From assembly GCA_023251135.1 (NCBI GenBank), contig JAHEZJ010000026.1, positions 1-64,000 of the forward strand: a stretch of DNA of 64,000 nucleotides, read 5' to 3'. Shown in pieces: positions 36,660 to 46,010 of the stretch. The notes beneath the pieces are model-generated. The model was given only the letters and a program-made list of their open reading frames with translations. It did not search any database and was not told where the DNA came from. The stretch comes from Flavobacterium sp. GTDB taxonomy: Bacteria > Bacteroidota > Bacteroidia > Flavobacteriales > Flavobacteriaceae. Each line of letters opens with the position of its first letter. Position 1 is the first letter of the stretch. Position numbers and translations under genes: made by a program.

Positions 36660-36850
36660 CCGTTCCTCCGGAACTTATTTTGGGATCGTTTTATTTTCAA
36701 CGGATTAAAATCCGTTGTTACAAAATATGTCGTTCCTACGGAACTTATTCTTTGGTCACTTTTGTTTTCAACGGATTAAAATCCGTTGCTACACAATCTA
36801 TCGTTCCTTCGGAACTTAATCATGTGGTTGTTTTGTTTATAACGGATTTT
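36660..36850 (-). repeat. Three inverted, diverged units of the 71-bp hairpin repeat
   Basis: Units start at about 36660, 36730 and 36802. Each has GTTCC-NNC-GGAAC and, in the first two, AACGGATTAAAATCCGTT. Read on the minus strand they align with the units to the right, but the first stem is GTTCC/GGAAC in place of GAGCC/GGCTC. Several positions have changed on both arms so that the stem is kept. Confidence 0.75.
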
Positions 36851-36882
36851 ATTCCATCGTATAAAACAGATGTAATCATTAA

Positions 36883-37552
36883 AGAGCCGTAAGCTCGGCC
36901 AATCTTGTAGCGACGGATTTTAATCTGTCATATAAAATGGATGTAATAATAAAAAGAGCCATAGGCTCGACCAATCTTGTAGCGACGGATTTCAATCCGT
37001 CGTATAAAATCGGCGCAACAATAAAAAGAGCCCTCGGTTCGAATAATTTTGTAGCGATGGATTTTAATCCGTAGTGTAAAACGGACGTAACCATAAAAGA
37101 GCCGTAAGCTCGGCCAATCTTGTAGCGACGGATTTTAATCCGTCATATAAAATGGGTGTAACAATAAAAAGAGCCATAGGCTCGACCAATCTTGTAGCGA
37201 CGGATTTCAATCCGTCATATTAAAAGGGCGTAACAACAAAAAGAGCCTTCGGCTCGAATAATTTTGTAACGACGGGTTTTAATTCGTCGTGTAAAACGGA
37301 TGTAACGATAAAAGAGCCGTAGGCTCGGCCAATCTTGTAGCGATGGATTTCAATCCGTCATATAAAATGGGTGTAACAATAAAAAGAGCCCTTGGCTCGA
37401 ATAATCTTGTAGCGATAGATTTTAATCCGTCGTGTAAAACGGACGTAACCATAAAAGAGCCATAGGCTCGGCCAATATTGTAACGATGGATTTTAATCCG
37501 TCATATAAAATCGGCGTAACAATAAAAAGAGCCATTGGCTCGGCCAATATTC
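36883..37552 (+). repeat. Tandem array of ten 71/72-bp two-hairpin units
   Basis: AGAGCC unit starts are at 36883, 36955, 37027, 37098, 37170, 37242, 37313, 37385, 37456 and 37528 (last truncated). Each unit has a small stem (GAGCC-NNN-GGCTC type), a spacer AATCTTGTAGCG, and a second stem ACGGATTTTAATCCGT. Loop variants GTA, CATA and CCTC/CTTC recur in order, giving a higher-order period of about 215 bp, a sign of three-unit duplication. Confidence 0.9.
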
Positions 37553-37586
37553 TTTTATTGATTAAATTTCAAAAAGTGACAAAATT

Positions 37587-37617
37587 CATTGCCAAGGTTT
37601 TAAACCTTGGCAATGAT
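37587..37617. terminator. Perfect palindrome at the uvrA 3' end
   Basis: TCATTGCCAAGGTTT and AAACCTTGGCAATGA surround a single T, a 15-base stem four bases from the uvrA stop. A TATTTTTATT stretch follows on the plus strand. It may act as terminator; a degenerate relative at about 36452 indicates that it is also a dispersed repeat. Confidence 0.65.
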
Positions 37618-37621
37618 ATTT

Positions 37622-40453
37622 TTATTCCAATTCCTTTCTCAAAAACTTAGCGGTGTAGCTTTTTTTACTTTTCGCCACTTCTTCCGGAGTTCCTTTGGCA
37701 ATCAATTGTCCGCCGCCTTTTCCGCCTTCTGGGCCAATATCAATAATATAATCGGCAAGTTTAATGACGTCCATATTGTGTTCGATAACCAGAATTGTAT
37801 TTCCTTTATCGACTAATTTATTGATGACATCCATTAAAACACGTATATCCTCAAAATGCAATCCAGTAGTTGGTTCGTCTAGTATATAAAAGGTGTTTCC
37901 GGTATCTTTTTTTGACAATTCGCCAGCCAGTTTAATACGCTGTGCTTCACCACCTGACAATGTTGTACTTTGCTGACCTAAGGTAATATAACCCAAACCA
38001 ACATCCTGAATGGTTTTTACTTTTCTGTAAATTTTCGGAATGTTTTCGAAAAACGGAACCGCTTCATCAACGGTCATGTTTAAAACATCGGAAATGGATT
38101 TTCCTTTGTATCGAATCTCCAGTGTTTCTCTGTTAAAGCGTTTACCCTGACAGGTTTCGCATTCTACATAAACATCAGGTAAGAAGTTCATTTCGATGGT
38201 TCGCACGCCAGACCCTTCGCAGGTTTCACAGCGTCCGCCTTTTACATTAAAGCTAAATCGTCCTGCTTTATAACCCCGAATCATACTTTCAGATGTCATG
38301 GTAAACAGGTTTCTGATTTCTGTAAAAACTTCGGTATAGGTTGCCGGATTCGAACGTGGTGTACGCCCAATCGGACTTTGGTCGATATCAATTACTTTAT
38401 CGATATGCTCGAGGCCTTCAATTTTTTTGTAAGGCTGCGGTTTTTTAACGCCATTAAAATAGTAAGCATTTAAAATAGGGTAGAGCGTTTCATTGATCAA
38501 AGTTGACTTTCCACTTCCTGAAACTCCCGTCACGCAAATCAGTTGACCTAAAGGCAGTTCGATAGAAACATTTTTTAAGTTGTTTCCTGTTGCTCCTGTT
38601 AGTTTTAAGGACTTGCCATTTCCTTTGCGACGTTCTTTTGGAATCTCGAGTTTCATTTTACCGTTCAGGTATTGAGCAGTAATGGTGTTGGATTTTAAGG
38701 TTTCGGCCGGAGTTCCAATGCTGATGATTTCGCCTCCATATTTACCGGCTTTCGGACCAATGTCAATCACATAATCAGCGGTTTCGATCATGTCTTTATC
38801 GTGTTCCACCACAATAACCGAGTTCCCGATATCGCGTAATTGCTCTAGTGATTTAATTAGTTTTTCGTTGTCCCTTTGATGTAAACCGATACTTGGTTCA
38901 TCCAGAATATACAAAACACCAACGAGTTGTGAGCCAATCTGGGTTGCCAGACGGATACGCTGCGCCTCACCACCCGAAAGTGATTTTGAACTTCGGCTTA
39001 ATGCCAGATAATTCAAACCAACATTCATCAGGAAGTTTAAGCGGTCTTTGATTTCTTTAACTACTTCTGAAGCAATCAAAAGTTGTTTGTCGGTTAAGTG
39101 TGTATTTAGATCCTGAAACCAGATTGTTAAATCAGAAATATCCATATCACACAATTCGGTGATATTTTTATCATTGATTTTGAAGAACAAAGCTTCTTTT
39201 TTCAGACGGGATCCTTCACAAACCGGGCAATTAACCTCGTCCATGAAATCTTTTGCCCAACGTTTAATAGTCGTTGAAGCGCTTTCGTCGTATTGGTTTT
39301 TGATAAAATGAGAGATTCCTTCAAAATCAATTTTATAATCTCGGGTAACGCCAAGGTCTTTTGAGTTTACCGTAAATTTATCTTTTCCTCCATGTAAAAT
39401 AATGGTCATGGCCTCTTCCGGAATTTTCTCAATAGGGTCTGTTATTTTAAAACCATATTTTTCACCAATGACTTCTAATTGTTTAAAGATCCAGGAGGAT
39501 TTGTATTCACCAAGTGGAGCAAAACCACCTGCTTTTATAGATAATTTAGGATTCGGAATAATTTTTTTGATATTGATTTCATGTACCGTTCCCAAACCAT
39601 TACAATGCGGACAAGCTCCTTTTGGGGAGTTGAAAGAAAATAAATTAGGTTCCGGATTTTGATACGAAATACCAGTCGAAGGGCACATTAAGTTCCTACT
39701 GAAATAACGCACTTCATTAGTATCCTGATCTAAAATCATCAGAACATTTTCGCCGTGATGCATCGCTGTATTGATACTTTCGGCCAGACGTTTTTGGTTG
39801 TCTTCATTGTCTTCGATCAGCATTCTGTCAACCACAATTTCGATGTCGTGCGTTTTGTAACGATCCAGTTTCATTCCCGAAACTAAATCCTGTACTTCAC
39901 CATTTACACGTACTTTAAGAAAGCCTTGTTTGGTAATTTGTTGAAACAATTCGGCATAATGTCCTTTTCTGGCTTTAATTACCGGAGCCAGAATATTGAT
40001 GCGTTTCCCGTTAAAATCCTGAATGATTAAATCTTTAATTTGCTCATCAGAATAGGAAACCATTTTTTCGCCGGTGTTGTAACTATAGGCGTCGGCACCA
40101 CGCGCATAAAGTAGTCTCAGGAAATCGTAAATTTCGGTAATAGTTCCTACGGTCGAGCGTGGACTTTTACTGGTGGTTTTTTGTTCAATTGCAATTACTG
40201 GCGAAAGTCCGTCGATTTTATCTACATCAGGACGTTCTAAACCGCCAAGAAACTGTCTGGCATAGGCCGAAAAAGTTTCTACGTAACGACGCTGTCCTTC
40301 GGCATAAATGGTATCAAATGCCAAAGATGATTTTCCAGAGCCTGATAAACCGGTAATAACAACCAGTTTTTCACGCGGAATTGAAATATCTATATTTTTT
40401 AGATTATGAACTCTTGCACCAAGAACTTCAATAGTATTGTCTTTTTCTAACAT
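37622..40453 (-). CDS. uvrA: Excinuclease ABC subunit A
   Basis: Damage-recognition ATPase of nucleotide excision repair, 943 residues. It has two ABC ATPase modules: Walker [10 protein letters not shown] and GVSGSGKST, signatures [12 protein letters not shown] and [12 protein letters not shown], and Walker [10 protein letters not shown] and ILDEPTTGL. Zinc fingers are CPHCNGLG with the preceding Cys and CETCEGSG ... CETCQGKR. The ATG at 40453 is chosen over an in-frame TTG at 40465. It ends against the palindrome at 37587 and is a single gene. Confidence 0.98.
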   Translation of the reverse strand: MLEKDNTIEVLGARVHNLKNIDISIPREKLVVITGLSGSGKSSLAFDTIYAEGQRRYVETFSAYARQFLGGLERPDVDKIDGLSPVIAIEQKTTSKSPRSTVGTITEIYDFLRLLYARGADAYSYNTGEKMVSYSDEQIKDLIIQDFNGKRINILAPVIKARKGHYAELFQQITKQGFLKVRVNGEVQDLVSGMKLDRYKTHDIEIVVDRMLIEDNEDNQKRLAESINTAMHHGENVLMILDQDTNEVRYFSRNLMCPSTGISYQNPEPNLFSFNSPKGACPHCNGLGTVHEINIKKIIPNPKLSIKAGGFAPLGEYKSSWIFKQLEVIGEKYGFKITDPIEKIPEEAMTIILHGGKDKFTVNSKDLGVTRDYKIDFEGISHFIKNQYDESASTTIKRWAKDFMDEVNCPVCEGSRLKKEALFFKINDKNITELCDMDISDLTIWFQDLNTHLTDKQLLIASEVVKEIKDRLNFLMNVGLNYLALSRSSKSLSGGEAQRIRLATQIGSQLVGVLYILDEPSIGLHQRDNEKLIKSLEQLRDIGNSVIVVEHDKDMIETADYVIDIGPKAGKYGGEIISIGTPAETLKSNTITAQYLNGKMKLEIPKERRKGNGKSLKLTGATGNNLKNVSIELPLGQLICVTGVSGSGKSTLINETLYPILNAYYFNGVKKPQPYKKIEGLEHIDKVIDIDQSPIGRTPRSNPATYTEVFTEIRNLFTMTSESMIRGYKAGRFSFNVKGGRCETCEGSGVRTIEMNFLPDVYVECETCQGKRFNRETLEIRYKGKSISDVLNMTVDEAVPFFENIPKIYRKVKTIQDVGLGYITLGQQSTTLSGGEAQRIKLAGELSKKDTGNTFYILDEPTTGLHFEDIRVLMDVINKLVDKGNTILVIEHNMDVIKLADYIIDIGPEGGKGGGQLIAKGTPEEVAKSKKSYTAKFLRKELE

Positions 40454-40535
40454 AAATTTGAGCAAAAAGCAAAGTTACCATTTTGATTTGTTCTTTTGAT
40501 ACTGGAGTGCAAAAGTTTATGTTACAAATAGTAAC

Positions 40536-40565
40536 AAAAAACGCTAACCAAAGTTAGCGTTTTCT
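40536..40565 (-). terminator. Terminator of the Fic gene
   Basis: AAAAAACGCTAAC and GTTAGCGTTTTCT with a CAAA loop; the Fic stop codon (40554) lies within the stem, and T-rich runs occur on both strands. Confidence 0.8.
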
Positions 40566-41507
40566 TTTTCGGGTAAGCATATATTCGTCGATGGCTTCTT
40601 TGGTAGTGTACCAGTTTCGGCCCTCTTTATAAGCATCTATTTTGCCTGTTCTGGCTAGTAAACTTACATATTCCTGACCGTATGGAGTTTCTGGTTCGCT
40701 CACAATATCAGCTATTTTTTGATAATCGTAATCGTTCCCTGGCATTGCACTCAGGTAGATATTTAAAGTACGCTCTAAAGCCTGACACATCAAAAGGGTT
40801 AGTTTTTGATAGTTACCGTTATTGGCCTGATTGAGTGCTTCGTAATATTTTTTTCGATCATTTTTAAGAATAATGGCCGGTGGAAATCCACAACGCATCA
40901 GTAATAAATTCATACTCAAGCGAACGGTACGCCCGTTTCCATCAAAAAAAGGATGAATCCAGACCAGCTTGTGATGGTAAATCGTCGCCAGTTCAATATC
41001 GTTCAGTTCTAGTGGGTTTGTATTGATAAAATCGATTAATTCATCGAGATAGTCTGAAACCTTGTTTGCATTGGGCGGCATAAAATTAGCCCCAGAGATT
41101 CGGACACCTCCGTTGCGCAAACGCCCGGCAAAATCATCTTCGATAGAACGCAAAACCAATCCGTGAATAGATAAGATGTCGATGCTTCTAAGGTTGTAAT
41201 TGTCATCTACAATTTCATACAGATAATCAATCGCCTTATCGTGATTATGGGTTTCAAAATGTTCCCGAAGCGATTTTCCTTTGATGGTAATACCTTCCTG
41301 AATGACCATTTGGGTTTCCCGAAGGCTCATCGTGTTTCCTTCGATACTGTTCGAATTGTAGGTCCATTCTAAAGATAAACTCTCTCTGATTTTATGCAAA
41401 GCAATGTTGGGCAGTGGTCTGCTGTTTTGCAGATCGAGCCTTTTTTGATACAATCTATCAAAGGTAGATTGAAATTCAGTTCTATATGTTAAGTCTATAT
41501 CCCACAT
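40554..41507 (-). CDS. Fic-domain protein with N-terminal inhibitory motif and C-terminal HTH-like region
   Basis: A 317-residue Fic protein, expected to transfer AMP (or a related group) from a nucleotide to a hydroxyl side chain. The catalytic motif is HPFFDGNGRT with His185. The inhibitory motif S(52)NSIEG(57) with Glu56 precedes the Fic core, the arrangement called class II, so the enzyme should be self-inhibited. Residues about 240-317 (EYVSLLARTGKIDAYKEGRN, then WYTTKEAIDEY) look like an excisionase-type helix-turn-helix. With the large dyad upstream this suggests autoregulation. Target protein unknown. Confidence 0.9.
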   Translation of the reverse strand: MWDIDLTYRTEFQSTFDRLYQKRLDLQNSRPLPNIALHKIRESLSLEWTYNSNSIEGNTMSLRETQMVIQEGITIKGKSLREHFETHNHDKAIDYLYEIVDDNYNLRSIDILSIHGLVLRSIEDDFAGRLRNGGVRISGANFMPPNANKVSDYLDELIDFINTNPLELNDIELATIYHHKLVWIHPFFDGNGRTVRLSMNLLLMRCGFPPAIILKNDRKKYYEALNQANNGNYQKLTLLMCQALERTLNIYLSAMPGNDYDYQKIADIVSEPETPYGQEYVSLLARTGKIDAYKEGRNWYTTKEAIDEYMLTRKRKR

Positions 41508-41527
41508 TACCCCACAAAGGTAGTTTT

Positions 41528-41567
41528 TAATATCGGATAAATCAAAATTTTAACCTATCCGATATTA
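41528..41567. promoter_or_regulatory. Candidate operator: 12-bp inverted repeat upstream of fic
   Basis: TAATATCGGATA (41528-41539) and its exact complement TATCCGATATTA (41556-41567) with 16 bases between, starting 20 bases before the Fic start codon. It has no T tail, which makes a terminator for the ClC gene less likely, and half-site spacing suits a dimeric regulator. Confidence 0.6.
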
Positions 41568-41570
41568 AGG

Positions 41571-43355
41571 CTACTCAATTGTCATAGAACGCAGTTTGGT
41601 TCTATAGGCTTCAAGTGCTATAGATTTGGAGATGAAGCCATAGTATTTTTCGTTTCGGATCACAGGAAGGAATGCCGTTTTTGATATCTCAAATTTGCTC
41701 ATTACAATTTCCATACTGTCGGTAGAAGAAATGGTAGCTGCCGGTGTTTTCATGACGTCTTTAATTAAAGTGTATTTGACACGATAAGCGTTGAAAATAA
41801 TTTCGCGTATATCATTAAAATGAACTATACCAACAAGCTCTTTTTCATTGTTTACAACCGCAAACACCACCTGGTTGGAGTGCGAAATAAGATCGACCAG
41901 TTTGCTTAAATTCTCCTCAGGATGTACGGTAAGGTAGTCACATTGAATAATGGTATCGATATCTAAAGTGGATAAGATATTCGAATCTTTATTGCTTGTA
42001 AAAGCATGTCCTTTTTTAGCGAGACCTTTAACATCTAATGAATATTTTTCAAAACGTTTTGAAATAGCAAAACTAATTGACGAGACAATCATCAACGGAA
42101 TCATTAAGCTGTAACCTCCCGTAATTTCGGCAATTAAGAAGATAGCGGTTAATGGTGCATGAAACAGTCCACTTAAAATTCCGGCCATTCCAACCATTGT
42201 GAAATTACTGATTGGAAGTTTTGACAAGCCAATAAGGCTAATAAATTTAGAGAAAAAATAACCTAAATAAGAGCCTAAAAATAAGGAGGGAGCAAAATTA
42301 CCACCGTTTCCACCACTTCCAATAGTAAGTGCCGAGGCGAAAACTTTGACCATCATGGTACATCCGACAAATAATAGTAAAACCCACTGATTGTTTCTGA
42401 AATCTTCAAACAGGGTATTGTTTAATATTTTTCCGGGATCAGTTTCAGATAGTGTTTTTATACTTTCGTAACCCTCGCCAAAGAGCGTTGGAAAAACAAA
42501 AATCAATAAGGCTAATAACGACGATCCTATTAATGCTTTTTTGTAGGCTCCCATTTTTAGATTGGCAAAATAATGCTCAATTCTTTGAAAATTTCGAGCG
42601 TAATAAACGGCTATAAATCCGGTTAAGATTCCCAGAAGTACATAAAAAGGAATATTGTGATAATTAAAAGCTTCCTGTTTTTTGAAAGACAGCAAAATCG
42701 TTTCGTCCAAAACAATAGCCGAAACCAAAGCCCCCGTTGCTGCCGAAATCATAATAGGAGTAAAGGCTGAAATGCTCACATCTACCAATAAAACCTCAAT
42801 GGCAAACAGAACTCCGGCAATAGGTGCGTTAAAAGCGGCGGAAATTCCGGCTGCAACACCACAGCCAATTAGTAAAGTCCGGTCTTTATAAGGCAATCTG
42901 TAATTTTGAGCAAAATTTGACCCAAAAGCAGCTCCTGTAATCACAATAGGACTTTCAAGACCCGCAGAACCTCCCAAACCAACCGTTAACGAACTGGTCA
43001 CGATTTGGGCATACATTTGTTTTTTGGGGATAATACTTGCTTTTTTTGCAACGGCATACAATATTTGTGACGTTCCCTTCTCGATGCTTCCGTTCAGCAC
43101 TCTTTTAACCACAAAGACGGTAAGTACAATACCAATAATGGGCAGTATACTGTTAATAAAACTCAGTTTTAAAATTCCGTTGATATAGGTGGCAAATGAA
43201 AAAACGCTATGCGCAAAAGTTTTTAAAACAATTACCGCCAGAGAGCAGGAGATACCTATTAAAACGCTTGACAGGAAAATAAATTGCTTCGGAGTCATTA
43301 ACGATTGTCCTAAAGCGATAATGTTTTCTAGTTTTCTAAAATATTTTCTTAGCAT
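41571..43355 (-). CDS. ClC-family chloride channel/transporter with CBS domains
   Basis: A 594-residue membrane protein. The ClC domain (about 20-440) includes GLGGSAGLESP with the gating-type glutamate Glu134, GCGVAAGISAAFNAPIAG, and SGGNGGNFAPSLFLG, which forms part of the anion site. Residues about 465-585 form a pair of CBS domains (DYLTVHPEENLSKLVDL; MKTPAATISSTDSMEIVMSKFE) that commonly bind adenine nucleotides and regulate flux. Whether it is a channel or a Cl-/H+ exchanger is not clear; the proton glutamate was not located with certainty. Confidence 0.93.
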   Translation of the reverse strand: MLRKYFRKLENIIALGQSLMTPKQFIFLSSVLIGISCSLAVIVLKTFAHSVFSFATYINGILKLSFINSILPIIGIVLTVFVVKRVLNGSIEKGTSQILYAVAKKASIIPKKQMYAQIVTSSLTVGLGGSAGLESPIVITGAAFGSNFAQNYRLPYKDRTLLIGCGVAAGISAAFNAPIAGVLFAIEVLLVDVSISAFTPIMISAATGALVSAIVLDETILLSFKKQEAFNYHNIPFYVLLGILTGFIAVYYARNFQRIEHYFANLKMGAYKKALIGSSLLALLIFVFPTLFGEGYESIKTLSETDPGKILNNTLFEDFRNNQWVLLLFVGCTMMVKVFASALTIGSGGNGGNFAPSLFLGSYLGYFFSKFISLIGLSKLPISNFTMVGMAGILSGLFHAPLTAIFLIAEITGGYSLMIPLMIVSSISFAISKRFEKYSLDVKGLAKKGHAFTSNKDSNILSTLDIDTIIQCDYLTVHPEENLSKLVDLISHSNQVVFAVVNNEKELVGIVHFNDIREIIFNAYRVKYTLIKDVMKTPAATISSTDSMEIVMSKFEISKTAFLPVIRNEKYYGFISKSIALEAYRTKLRSMTIE

Positions 43356-43431
43356 GCCGTTTGTAAAAGGTTAGGGAAATACAAATTTAGTTTATAATGT
43401 TTAATAATAAATGAAAAATGGGGAACTAATA

Positions 43432-45117
43432 TTAAAAACCAACGGCTGTATCGTCTCCGCGAAAATCAGCGCCGCCTTCAAGAGACTGGTTTGGAAGCAC
43501 CAGAATACAATCTAGTTTACCAATTACAGGAGCGTTTTTTTCATTGATCAGATAGTTTTTTGCTTTTAGTTTGTCAATCGTAACGTTGCTAAAGGCGTTT
43601 GGTTCAAATGTAATCAGATCCGGAAGCCACTGATGGTGAAAACGTGGAGCATTTACAGCCTCCTGCATGCTTAAATTGTATTCATACACATTCAAAATCG
43701 CCTGTAATACCGAAGTAATAATGGTCGATCCGCCCGGAGTACCTACGACCATAAACAGTTTGCCGTTTTTTTCGACAATCGTTGGTGTCATTGAACTTAA
43801 CATTCTTTTTTCAGGTGCAATACTGTTGGCCTCATTTCCTACTAAACCAAACATATTAGGAGATCCCGGTTTTGCACTAAAATCGTCCATTTCATTGTTT
43901 AAAAAGAAGCCCAGTTCGTCACAGTAATATTTCGATCCAAAGGCGTCGTTTATGGTAGTCGTTGCTGCCACAGCATTTCCTTGCGCATCAACGATGGAAT
44001 AATGAGTCGTTTCGGTACTTTCATTGTACGTTACTTTTCCTTCTTTTATTTCAGAAGATAAGCTGGCTTTTTCGGTATTGAAGCTCGACATTCTGTCTTT
44101 TAGATAGGTGTCAGACAATAAAGCCTTCATTGGAATTTTTACAAAATCAGGGTCACCTAAAAACTGACTTCTGTCAGCGTAAGCTCTTCGCTCAGCTTCA
44201 ACGATAACCTGAATAGATTCTACCGAATTATGTCCCATTTTGGATAAATCATAAGGAGTAATCATTTTCATGATTTGAGCCAGACAGATTCCACCGCTGC
44301 TCGGTGGTGCCATCGAAGTGATTTTTAATTCTTTATAATCAAACTGTAGAGGTTTTCTCCATTTTGCTTCGTATTTCTCCAAATCTTTAAGCGTTAGGAT
44401 ACCGCCCTTTTTCTGAATATAATTGACTAAGGTTTTAGCCGTTTGACCTTTGTAAAACTCATCTCTTCCATTCTTTTGAATTCGTTTTAGAGTATTGGCC
44501 AGAGCAGCATATTTGATGGTGTCGCTTTCTTTGAATTTTCCGGCCATAAGTGTACTCGGACCGTTTACTTTTACAATGGCATCATGGTAAGCCTCTAGTT
44601 GCTTTTGTTGTTTTAGGGTTACAATTACACCTTTTTCGGCAAGGGCAATAACAGGTTTTAAAATTTCGGACATCGGAAGAGAGCCCAGTTTTTTATGAAC
44701 AGCAAAAACTCCCGCAACAGTTCCGGGAACTCCAATTGCCAAAGCTGTTTCGGTGCTTTTTCCTTTTATAACATTTCCCTCTTTGTCCAGGAACATATCT
44801 TTTGTTGCAGCAAGAGGTGCTTTTTCACGATAATCCAGTGAGCCCACTTCGCCGTTGGCTTTTCGGTAAACCATAAAACCACCGCCGCCAATATTTCCTG
44901 CATACGGGAATGCAACGGCCAAAGCCAGTTCAGTACCAACCATTGCGTCAAAGGCATTACCGCCTTTTTTCATAATGTCTGCTCCAACTTTAGAAGCTTC
45001 TGCACGTGCCGAAACCACCATAGCTTTTGAAACTACAAGTCCGGTTGGTTTTATTGGGTTTTGCTGCGCGGTACAGCTAATGTAGATTAGGGTAACTAAG
45101 AAAGTTATTTTTTTCAT
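43432..45117 (-). CDS. ggt: Gamma-glutamyltransferase, probable lipoprotein
   Basis: A 561-residue Ntn-hydrolase that cleaves gamma-glutamyl bonds of glutathione and related peptides in the periplasm or on the surface. It is made as a precursor cut before the catalytic threonine, here Thr370 in E-TTHYSIVD. Other marks are GGNAFDAMVG, GNIGGGGFMVY, MAPPSSGGICLAQ and the C-terminal GTPGGSTIITSVLQ. The leader MKKITFLVTLIYISC has a possible lipobox (YISC), so membrane anchoring is likely. Single gene. Confidence 0.95.
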   Translation of the reverse strand: MKKITFLVTLIYISCTAQQNPIKPTGLVVSKAMVVSARAEASKVGADIMKKGGNAFDAMVGTELALAVAFPYAGNIGGGGFMVYRKANGEVGSLDYREKAPLAATKDMFLDKEGNVIKGKSTETALAIGVPGTVAGVFAVHKKLGSLPMSEILKPVIALAEKGVIVTLKQQKQLEAYHDAIVKVNGPSTLMAGKFKESDTIKYAALANTLKRIQKNGRDEFYKGQTAKTLVNYIQKKGGILTLKDLEKYEAKWRKPLQFDYKELKITSMAPPSSGGICLAQIMKMITPYDLSKMGHNSVESIQVIVEAERRAYADRSQFLGDPDFVKIPMKALLSDTYLKDRMSSFNTEKASLSSEIKEGKVTYNESTETTHYSIVDAQGNAVAATTTINDAFGSKYYCDELGFFLNNEMDDFSAKPGSPNMFGLVGNEANSIAPEKRMLSSMTPTIVEKNGKLFMVVGTPGGSTIITSVLQAILNVYEYNLSMQEAVNAPRFHHQWLPDLITFEPNAFSNVTIDKLKAKNYLINEKNAPVIGKLDCILVLPNQSLEGGADFRGDDTAVGF

Positions 45118-45169
45118 GCTGATGTAAAATTAAAATGTAGTATTGGTGCTTTTTCTGTAAAAAGCGGTA

Positions 45170-45757
45170 TTATAGAGAAAGTAATTTTTGGCTGGAGTGA
45201 CTTTTGATATCCTCAAAAAAGAGTGTGAATTCACGCTCAAATTCCGGATAGAATTCTACTAGTTCTGCACTGGCAAACTGCATATTGGATTGGTTTCTCG
45301 ACCTTCTTCGGTCCATTTGCGTTAAAATTTGGTGTATTCCTTCAACAGTCTGATAACTCAAAAGCCAGTTTTGTTTGATCATATAAGGCATTAAGTCTTG
45401 TGTTTTTTCTGTTAGAATGGGATAATTTTCATGCAAAGATCTGTAAAATCGGTTAACAAAATGATCCAATTTTTCATCAGAGTACTTTTCCCAGTTTTTG
45501 GCCAGAAAATGATCGTAAATAATATCGACAATAACACCGGCATAGTGATGGTATTTTTCATGTAAGCGTTTGGTGCTTTGCCTGAAAACATCATGCGAAT
45601 CTGTATAGGTGTCGATAGAACGATGTAAGAGAATGCCTTTCTGAACATCTTCGGGGAAGTGTTCAAACTGTTTTCCGCGAATTCCATCGGCCATGAAGTT
45701 GCCAATTTTGATCAGATCGTTTTCGCCGGAAAGATATATATGGGCTAGGAAATTCAT
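45170..45757 (-). CDS. Acyl-carrier-protein phosphodiesterase (AcpH-like)
   Basis: A 195-residue protein of the AcpH/DUF479 family, HD-like hydrolases that remove the 4'-phosphopantetheine arm from ACP. It has the family start MNFLAHIYLSG, GNFMADGIRG, GILLHRSIDTYTDSH with metal-binding histidine and aspartate, and VDIIYDHFLAKNW. It is followed by a gap of 52 bases and then ggt in the same direction. Enzymatic role is inferred from the family. Confidence 0.88.
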   Translation of the reverse strand: MNFLAHIYLSGENDLIKIGNFMADGIRGKQFEHFPEDVQKGILLHRSIDTYTDSHDVFRQSTKRLHEKYHHYAGVIVDIIYDHFLAKNWEKYSDEKLDHFVNRFYRSLHENYPILTEKTQDLMPYMIKQNWLLSYQTVEGIHQILTQMDRRRSRNQSNMQFASAELVEFYPEFEREFTLFFEDIKSHSSQKLLSL

Positions 45758-45765
45758 TTGTTGTT

Positions 45766-45970
45766 AGAGTTTCTGAGGGTCTAAGTTGCTAAGGCACTAA
45801 GTTATCGTACAAAGTATATTTTATCATTACTAAGATTCTAAGTGGTTAAGAAACGAAGTTATTTTAGTAAAAGTATGAAAACTTTTTGACATCGTTTTAA
45901 TGAATGACAGATCCCTTTGTATTTAAAATCTGAAAACTTAGAACCTTAGCAACTTAGAATCTTCGTAACT
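45766..45970. repeat. MITE-like inverted repeat (CTAAGTTGCTAAGG family)
   Basis: TCTAAGTTGCTAAGG..CTAAGTT on the left (about 45780-45803) is matched by AACTTAGAACCTTAGCAACT and on (about 45937-45958) on the right. A third related block, CTAAGATTCTAAGTGGTTAA, lies at about 45830. It fills the gap between the AcpH-like gene and glmM; no frame inside. Confidence 0.65.
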
Positions 45971-45974
45971 TTTC

Positions 45975-45982
45975 TATATTTG
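45975..45982 (+). promoter_or_regulatory. -7 box of the glmM promoter
   Basis: TATATTTG, an exact TAnnTTTG match, 28 bases before the ATG. The right arm of the inverted repeat ends just upstream, so the element may supply the -33 region. Confidence 0.6.
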
Positions 45983-46010
45983 TCATAAAAAATAACCATA
46001 ACTCACAAAA

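Larger units (their letters stand above)
36250..37621. other. Large non-coding gap filled by hairpin repeats
   Basis: About 1.37 kb with no gene. It holds RNA-like element C (36328-36409), a degenerate TTGCCAAAGTTTAAAATTTTGAC palindrome (about 36452), three inverted-orientation 71-bp repeat units (about 36660-36850), ten 71/72-bp units (36883-37552) and the palindrome at 37587. Open frames running through it are products of the repeat and do not look like genes. Confidence 0.85.

Noticed and set aside
36548..37094. Open frames of 71 and 114 codons with repeated GLKSVAT-like peptides
   Set aside because: They are translations of the 71/72-bp hairpin repeats; the peptide repeats simply because the DNA does.
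36883..37552. CRISPR array
   Set aside because: Period is about 72 bp with no constant-repeat/unique-spacer alternation; all of the unit is repeated, and no cas gene is nearby.
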